Shown: positions 59,611-64,000 of the stretch, piece after piece
How the letters are laid out: every line of letters begins with the position of its first letter
Numbering within the stretch: position 1 is the stretch's first letter
Assembly: GCA_016125275.1 (NCBI GenBank)
Contig: WGMB01000009.1
Span: 62,001 to 126,000, forward strand
DNA: 64,000 bases
Source: Acidobacteriota bacterium
GTDB lineage: Bacteria; Acidobacteriota; Terriglobia; Bryobacterales; UBA6623
Direction of reading: 5' to 3'
The notes under the pieces: model-generated
The model's database searches: none
Seen by the model: the letters and a program-made list of their open reading frames with translations, nothing else
Told to the model about the DNA's origin: nothing
Translations under genes and position numbers: made by a program

Positions 59611-60822
59611 ATGGGCGCAACGCTCCCCACCGGGACGATACCAGCCGTTCGGCATACGCCGGAGCCCCAACAGGTGCGCTTCGCCATGGCCGGGCTGTTG
59701 CTGCTGGGCGGTCTTTTCGGCGCCGTCGGCGCGTTGCCGGCGCTGTGGTCGTTCGCGCTCTCGCTCGACGCCGTCGGCACGGGAATCTGTTTCGCCTCGC
59801 TGGCCGTGTCCATGCTGGCGACGATGCTCACCTCCGGCCAACTGCGCCACCGCAACCGCCTGCCGGCTCGGGGCGCGGCCGCCGCCGGAGCGTTTCTGAT
59901 CGGCGCCGCGATGATCGCCCTCTCCTTCGTCGACCGCGATTCCTGGCTGCCCTATCCGTTGGCCGTGGCCGGCCTGGGCATGGGCCTGACGGCGGCCGCC
60001 ACCGGCGAGTCCCTCTCGCGGGCTCTCACCCGCCGGCGGGCGCCGGCCCTGCTCCACCTCAGCGGCGCCTTCTTCGGCTTCGGCGCCGTCGCGGTCTGCG
60101 GCGTCGCCTGGCTGCTGGCCGAGCCTCTGGGCTGGCAGAACCTGTGCCGCCTGCTCGGCGCAATGGCGATCGTGCTGGCTGTCGGCATCTGGCGCGGACC
60201 GAAGCTGGTCATCGAGAAGGCCGACCTTCCGGCCGGCGCCTCCAAGACCACGCCCATTACCATCCTGCTGTTCCTCACGCTGCTCATCCAGGCCTGCAAC
60301 CACGGCCTGCTCGGCGGCTGGCTGGCGCTCTATCTCACGCGCCAGTTCGAAATCACCACGCTCGGCAGCCTGGGCGTGCTGATGGCTTTCTGGACGGCGC
60401 TCACCTGCGGACGCGTCCTGGCCGGCCGCCTGGCCGCCTTCGGCAACCGCACCCGCACGGCCGCCGTCGTCAGCGGCTTCGTGGTGCTCGGCTGCCTGTT
60501 CCTGCTCAATTCGGTGGAGCGTTCCGGCGTCGTCGCCGGCTCGCTGCTGCTGGGCGCCGGGATGGGCGCGCTGCATCCGCTCACGCTCGAATACGTCGCC
60601 CACTCGCCGGTCGCGCCCGCCGCCGGCCTGTTCCGACTGACCTTCGCGACCACGCTATTGGTCGGATTGGGGAGCGCCGCCGGAGCGGCTCCCTTGGCCA
60701 ACACCCACGGTATTGACGCCGTGATGTGGCTGGCCCTCTGGCTGGCCGTGGCCACGCCGGTCGCCCTGGCGCTGATCGCCATCGAGACCCGCCTGAGCGC
60801 CGCCGCGGCGCCCGCCGGCTGA
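59611..60822 (+). CDS. MFS transporter
   Basis: 403 residues with twelve predicted helices in two halves of six and a charged central loop (about 190-210). Belongs to the major facilitator superfamily; FATTLLVGLGSAAGAAPLAN and LGAGMGALHPLTLEYVAHSP are helix segments of the type found in FucP-like or general sugar/drug MFS proteins. No substrate can be named. ATG 59611 is favoured because a TAGAAT box ends 7 bases before it; ATG 59686 would also leave the whole membrane domain. It ends 7 bases from a convergent small gene. Confidence 0.85.
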   Translation: MGATLPTGTIPAVRHTPEPQQVRFAMAGLLLLGGLFGAVGALPALWSFALSLDAVGTGICFASLAVSMLATMLTSGQLRHRNRLPARGAAAAGAFLIGAAMIALSFVDRDSWLPYPLAVAGLGMGLTAAATGESLSRALTRRRAPALLHLSGAFFGFGAVAVCGVAWLLAEPLGWQNLCRLLGAMAIVLAVGIWRGPKLVIEKADLPAGASKTTPITILLFLTLLIQACNHGLLGGWLALYLTRQFEITTLGSLGVLMAFWTALTCGRVLAGRLAAFGNRTRTAAVVSGFVVLGCLFLLNSVERSGVVAGSLLLGAGMGALHPLTLEYVAHSPVAPAAGLFRLTFATTLLVGLGSAAGAAPLANTHGIDAVMWLALWLAVATPVALALIAIETRLSAAAAPAG

Positions 60823-60829
60823 GCCGCCC

Positions 60830-61237
60830 TCACAGGCCGATATGCGCGATCATCTTCCAATCTCCGCCGACGCGCACGAAGCACTTCGTCGATCGTCCGC
60901 TCCAACCGGCGGAGCCTTCGGGCGTGCGCCAAGCCGTCTCCACGTCCACGATCGCCACAGCCGAATCGCCGTCCGGAGCGACCGTCACCTTGCGGATCTT
61001 GCGATCGTTTCGCAACAATTCGTTCGCCAGCACGCCGCCCCATCCCGCCCGCCAGCGCTCGGGATCGAAGCGGCTCACTTGCAGCTTGGCCGCCAGCAGG
61101 TCGCCCGCAAAACCGCTCGGCGGCCAGACCCAGACCAGATCGGGATGGCAAATCGAAAGCAGCAGCTCGACGTCGCCCTCATCCCAGGCCTGGGACTCGC
61201 GATGTACGATCTCTTCGATCTTGTCGACGACGGACAT
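60830..61237 (-). CDS. NTF2/SnoaL-like domain protein
   Basis: 135 residues, a single NTF2-like cone fold: VDKIEEIVHRESQAWDEGDV, ELLLSICHPDLVWVWPPSGF, VDVETAWRTPEGSAGWSGRS and the closing CFVRVGGDWKMIAHIG. Related proteins are small-molecule isomerases, hydrolases or calcium/calmodulin-kinase association-like domains, and many have no known activity. The ATG has a GGGGGGCGAG stretch upstream and a TACAAT 14 bases off. Divergent from the PDZ gene. Confidence 0.8.
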   Translation of the reverse strand: MSVVDKIEEIVHRESQAWDEGDVELLLSICHPDLVWVWPPSGFAGDLLAAKLQVSRFDPERWRAGWGGVLANELLRNDRKIRKVTVAPDGDSAVAIVDVETAWRTPEGSAGWSGRSTKCFVRVGGDWKMIAHIGL

Positions 61238-61251
61238 CTCGCTCGCCCCCC

Positions 61252-61257
61252 ATTGTA
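61252..61257 (-). promoter_or_regulatory. -10 box TACAAT for the NTF2-like gene
   Basis: Read leftward, TACAAT ends 14 bases before ATG 61237, leaving a leader of only about 7-8 bases that begins in the G-rich ribosome site. Confidence 0.45.
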
Positions 61258-61315
61258 TGGAAACCTACTGCGCGGCGAACAGCCAGCGGGCGGCGCCTCG
61301 GCCGTGAGCGTGTGA

Positions 61316-62596
61316 ATGGCGAATCCGGCTCATAATCGGCGCTACCTGCTGATCCTGACCGCCGCCGCCACGGCCATCCTGGTGGTCGGCAGCTTGCTGC
61401 GCCCTGAAAAGCGCGCCGAGGCCGAGCTCTCGCCCGCCGCCTCCGCCCCCGCCGAGGTCCCCTTTCTGCAGCGCATGACCCTGCGCCGCTCGGTCGAAGA
61501 CATCGCCGACTACTTCTCGGACTTGGCGCGCCGCCTCGAACCGCACGTCGTTCGGCTGGAAAAAGCGCAGATGAGCGCCGTCGTTTGGGACGGCGGCATG
61601 CTCGCCACCGCCGCCGACGGCCGCCACTTCCTCGACCAGGACCGCGCCCTGCGGCCGCCGCAGCGGAGCTGGCGGGTCTGGCCGGAGCGCGTCGCGCCGC
61701 AGTTGCCCACCGCCCTGCTCGAAACCAGCGAGGAGGACCCGCCGCGGGCGCCGCCGCGCTACGCCGCCGGCTTCTTTACCGCCGGCGGCTGGGCCGTGGC
61801 CGCTTGGCGCAACGCCGGAGGCGACCTCGACTACCTCGCCGGCCTCTACCTCGGCTCGTCCCGGCGCCCCTGCCAGGGCGTGCAGGCCACCGTGCTGCGC
61901 ACCAACCTCGGCTTGCGCGAAGAGATGATCGGCGGCGGCGTTTTCGACGTCGACGGCGCCCTGATGGGCCTCATCGTCTGGTGCGACGGCAAGGTCGAAG
62001 CCATTGACGTCTCCACCGTGGAGCGCACCTTCGAGCCGCCGCAGATCGTCAGCGAACGCGTTCTGGCCCGCTACGGCCTCCGCGCCGAGCAGTTGACCGA
62101 GCGCGGCGTCAAGGCCTTCGGCGTGGACTACGGCGTCCAGGTCACCGAAGTCTGGGTCGGCTGGGAAGCCTATCAGGCGGGCCTGCGCCCCGGCGACGTC
62201 ATCATCGCCGTCGACGGCGACCCGGCCACCGCCGTCACCGACCTCGAGCCGCTGACCCTGCCGGTCGCCCGCGAAAACTTCGACCTCGCCGTGGTCCGCA
62301 ACGGCCAGAAGCGCCAGGTCCGGCTCAACGCCCGTACCGAAGGCCAGGCGCCATTCGGCCCCGCCGGCGTCGGCTGGTCGCAAGCTCCGGCCGGCTTCCG
62401 CATCGAGTCCGTCGAGGCCGGCAGCCCCGCCGCCACGGCTGACCTGCGGCCCGGCGACCGCCTGCTGCGCATCGGCGCGGACCGGCCCGAAACCATTGCC
62501 GAAATCAACAAGGCTCTGCTCGAAGCCTCCGCGAAGAAGCCCGCCTTCGTGGTCGTGCAGCGCGGCCGGCGCGTCTGGGGGGCGTTTCTAGGCTAG
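61316..62596 (+). CDS. Membrane-anchored HtrA-like protein with two PDZ domains, probable pseudo-protease
   Basis: 426 residues. An N-terminal signal anchor (YLLILTAAATAILVVGSLL), a trypsin-like domain (about 60-230) and two PDZ domains (about 255-335 and 340-425; GLRPGDVIIAVDGDPAT and ATADLRPGDRLLRIGAD). Where HtrA proteases have GNSGGP, this protein has IGGGVFDVDGALMGLI, so the nucleophile serine is replaced by glycine, and a matching catalytic histidine and aspartate are not evident. Likely a non-catalytic PDZ adaptor or chaperone in the periplasm. The antiporter gene begins immediately after its stop, with no gap. Confidence 0.82.
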   Translation: MANPAHNRRYLLILTAAATAILVVGSLLRPEKRAEAELSPAASAPAEVPFLQRMTLRRSVEDIADYFSDLARRLEPHVVRLEKAQMSAVVWDGGMLATAADGRHFLDQDRALRPPQRSWRVWPERVAPQLPTALLETSEEDPPRAPPRYAAGFFTAGGWAVAAWRNAGGDLDYLAGLYLGSSRRPCQGVQATVLRTNLGLREEMIGGGVFDVDGALMGLIVWCDGKVEAIDVSTVERTFEPPQIVSERVLARYGLRAEQLTERGVKAFGVDYGVQVTEVWVGWEAYQAGLRPGDVIIAVDGDPATAVTDLEPLTLPVARENFDLAVVRNGQKRQVRLNARTEGQAPFGPAGVGWSQAPAGFRIESVEAGSPAATADLRPGDRLLRIGADRPETIAEINKALLEASAKKPAFVVVQRGRRVWGAFLG

Positions 62597-63814
62597 ATGA
62601 ACGAGCTTTCCTCGCTCGGCATGATCCTGTTGCTGGCCCTGCTGGCCGGCCACATCGTGCGCGTCGTCCGCATCCCCGAGGTCACCGGCTACCTCTTCGC
62701 CGGCATCGCCCTGGGGCCTTCGGTGCTCGGCTGGGTCAGCCATGAGAACCTGCAGGCGCTCGAGGTCCTCAGCGAGGTCGCCCTCGGCCTCATCCTGTTC
62801 TCCATCGGCTCGGTCTTCGAGTGGCGCCTGCTGCGCCGCTTCGGCCCGCGCGTCTCCCGCCTCACCTTGGCTGAATCCGCCCTGGCCGCCTGCCTGGTCA
62901 CGGTCGGCATGCTGCTGGCCGGCCAGCCCTGGCAGGTCGCGCTGCTGCTCGGCGCCATCTGCATCGAGACCGCGCCGGCCTCCACCCTCATGGTCATCCG
63001 CGAGTGCCACGGCCGCGGCCCCTTGAGCGAGGCCTTGCTGGGCATCATCGCCATCAACAACATCCTCTGCATCGTGGCCTACTCGCTGGCCGCCGCCGCC
63101 ATCGACCTGGCCATCAACTGGGGCGGCCTGTCCACCCTGGCCGGCTCGCTCTACCAAGCGCTCTATCCCCTGGTCTGGCAACTGCTCGGCTCGGTCGCCC
63201 TGGGTTTCCTGGTGGGACTGCTGCTGGCCGCCTGGGGCTCTCAGGTCGACGAGAGCGGCGAGATGCTCATCCTGCTTGCCGGCTCCATCCTGTTGTGCGT
63301 CGGCGTGTCCCGCATCCTCGACCTCTCCGCCCTGGTCGCCAGCCTAGCCGTCGGGGCCACGATGGTCAATCTCTCCCGCCGCAGCCGTCGCCTGTTCGAC
63401 GCTCTCTCCGGAACCGACCCGCCGTTCTACGCCATCTTCTTCGTCATTGCCGGCGCGGATCTCGACCTGTCGAGCATCTCCGAGCTCGGCGTGGTCGGCG
63501 CGGTCTACCTGGTCTGCCGCCTGTCCGGCAAATTCATCGGGGCCAGCGTGGCGGCCCGGCGCCTCGACATGGACCCCGGCGTCCAGCGCTACCTCGGCTT
63601 CGCGCTGCTGGCCCAGGCCGGCCTTGCCGTCGGCTTGGTGCTGACCACCGAACGGCGCTTCCCCGAGCACGGCGACGCCGTCAAAACGGTCATCCTGGCT
63701 GCCGTGGCTTTCTATGAGGTGCTCGGGCCGGTGGCGGCGCGCTACGCCATCGTCAGCGCCGGCGAGTCCCGCAAGAAGGAGCAGGACTCGGAATCCATCT
63801 GGGCCCTGGAATAG
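62597..63814 (+). CDS. CPA2-type cation:proton antiporter
   Basis: 405 residues with about twelve helices. Matches the KefB/NapA-like Na+/H+ exchanger domain: RIPEVTGYLFAGIALGPSVLG, ALGLILFSIGSVFEWRLLRR, LLLGAICIETAPASTLMVIR and FAIFFVIAGADLDLSSI-like YAIFFVIAGADLDLSSISEL. There is no C-terminal TrkA/RCK domain. Exchanges Na+ or K+ for protons across the inner membrane. The ATG directly abuts the PDZ protein's stop, so the two are translationally coupled and may work together in pH or envelope stress. A hairpin terminator follows. Confidence 0.9.
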   Translation: MNELSSLGMILLLALLAGHIVRVVRIPEVTGYLFAGIALGPSVLGWVSHENLQALEVLSEVALGLILFSIGSVFEWRLLRRFGPRVSRLTLAESALAACLVTVGMLLAGQPWQVALLLGAICIETAPASTLMVIRECHGRGPLSEALLGIIAINNILCIVAYSLAAAAIDLAINWGGLSTLAGSLYQALYPLVWQLLGSVALGFLVGLLLAAWGSQVDESGEMLILLAGSILLCVGVSRILDLSALVASLAVGATMVNLSRRSRRLFDALSGTDPPFYAIFFVIAGADLDLSSISELGVVGAVYLVCRLSGKFIGASVAARRLDMDPGVQRYLGFALLAQAGLAVGLVLTTERRFPEHGDAVKTVILAAVAFYEVLGPVAARYAIVSAGESRKKEQDSESIWALE

Positions 63815-63832
63815 CCGCCCTTCCCCCAACGG

Positions 63833-63860
63833 AAAAAGGGGCCGGATCGCTCCGGCCCCT
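63833..63860. terminator. Terminator between convergent genes
   Basis: AGGGGCCGG (63837-63845) pairs with CCGGCCCCT (63852-63860) around a 6-base loop. AAAAA on the left makes a strong leftward terminator for the gene at the right edge; the rightward side has only a weak T-rich TCTCGTTCTT. Confidence 0.85.
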
Positions 63861-63886
63861 CTCGTTCTTCCGCGTCGGACGCCGCG

Positions 63887-64000
63887 TTAGTGCGTCACGC
63901 CCTTCTGGTCTTTCTTGGCGGGCTCGACCGCCGCCGCAACCGGCGCGCCCTTGCTGAGGTCTTCCAGAGGCTCTTCCAGAGCCACCATCAGCACCTCGTC
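63887..64000 (-). CDS. C-terminal fragment of a gene cut by the window edge
   Basis: An open frame from the window end to TAA at 63887-63889; 37 residues are visible (EVLMVALEEPLEDLSKG, then an Ala-rich stretch ending KKDQKGVTH). The gene's start lies beyond 64000. A terminator 27 bases past the stop supports it being real. No family can be assigned from this piece. Confidence 0.6.
   Translation of the reverse strand, partial: DEVLMVALEEPLEDLSKGAPVAAAVEPAKKDQKGVTH

Noticed and set aside
59177-59620. Leftward 147-codon frame in the sulfatase-MFS gap
   Set aside because: It runs across a perfect terminator hairpin and then antisense into the sulfatase; no ribosome site. The region is better read as non-coding.
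1-64000. CRISPR arrays, tRNA or rRNA genes, insertion sequences, prophage
   Set aside because: I looked on both strands for regularly spaced direct repeats, tRNA T-loops, transposase motifs and phage structural genes, and saw none.

Overview
The window is a 64 kb, high-GC bacterial chromosome segment. It is almost fully coding, with no rRNA, tRNA, CRISPR array or recognisable transposase. The best guess is Acidobacteriota, probably a Bryobacterales/Solibacter-like lineage. Supporting features are an M36 protease ending in the C-terminal domain that is abundant in Solibacter-type secreted proteins, many Tat- and Sec-exported beta-propeller, sulfatase and PDZ proteins, and a textbook sigma-54 promoter. 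The lineage is inferred from protein style, not from a marker gene.

Layout. 1-3122: a cut-off sulfatase and a SoxC/SoxD-like sulfite dehydrogenase pair. 3115-6328: a nucleotidyltransferase plus HPr-kinase-like gene pair divergent from a glycosyltransferase-like gene. 6487-8279: a sigma-54-driven OmpA-family protein with its terminator. 8363-11900: an ADP-ribosylglycohydrolase lipoprotein, a ribokinase and a sugar/nucleoside permease, which look like one salvage operon. 11916-18581: two large exported proteins, a propeller plus PHP-like hydrolase and an M36 metalloprotease. 19013-23270: a lower-GC patch with a membrane NACHT NTPase and an alpha/beta hydrolase. 23429-29415: tricorn protease, Tat propeller, GspF/PilC and cupin.

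29529-31747 is the most unusual part. A three-gene operon encodes a Lys/Ala-tailed small protein, a 205-residue peptide with 21 regularly spaced cysteines in 11-residue repeats, and a radical SAM enzyme with a reduced SPASM (twitch-like) C-terminus. I read it as an undescribed radical-SAM RiPP system of thioether (ranthipeptide/SCIFF-like) type.

31766-34295: a PAS/GGDEF/EAL protein with a structured leader region. 34296-41213: a propionate/methylmalonyl-CoA operon (mutA, mutB, meaB, succinate-CoA transferase), with mutA interrupted by a frameshift. 41288-43135: an enolase-superfamily enzyme and the remnant of a Phd/PIN toxin-antitoxin pair. 43243-47089: VTT-DUF547 fusion, flavoprotein disulfide reductase and TIGR04283-type glycosyltransferase. 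47097-52426: ABC ATPase, YjbQ, DUF2203, glycosyltransferase, leucine-rich-repeat protein and a tiny unnamed gene. 52601-54740: CsgG-like plus caspase-like operon. 54737-64000: membrane protein, second YjbQ, ABA4-like protein, second sulfatase, MFS transporter, NTF2-like protein, PDZ pseudo-protease, CPA2 antiporter and a cut-off gene.

A window-wide regulatory pattern is that at least seven genes have a TATAAT-like hexamer ending only 6-10 nt before the start codon and no clear Shine-Dalgarno sequence. This suggests frequent leaderless or near-leaderless transcripts.
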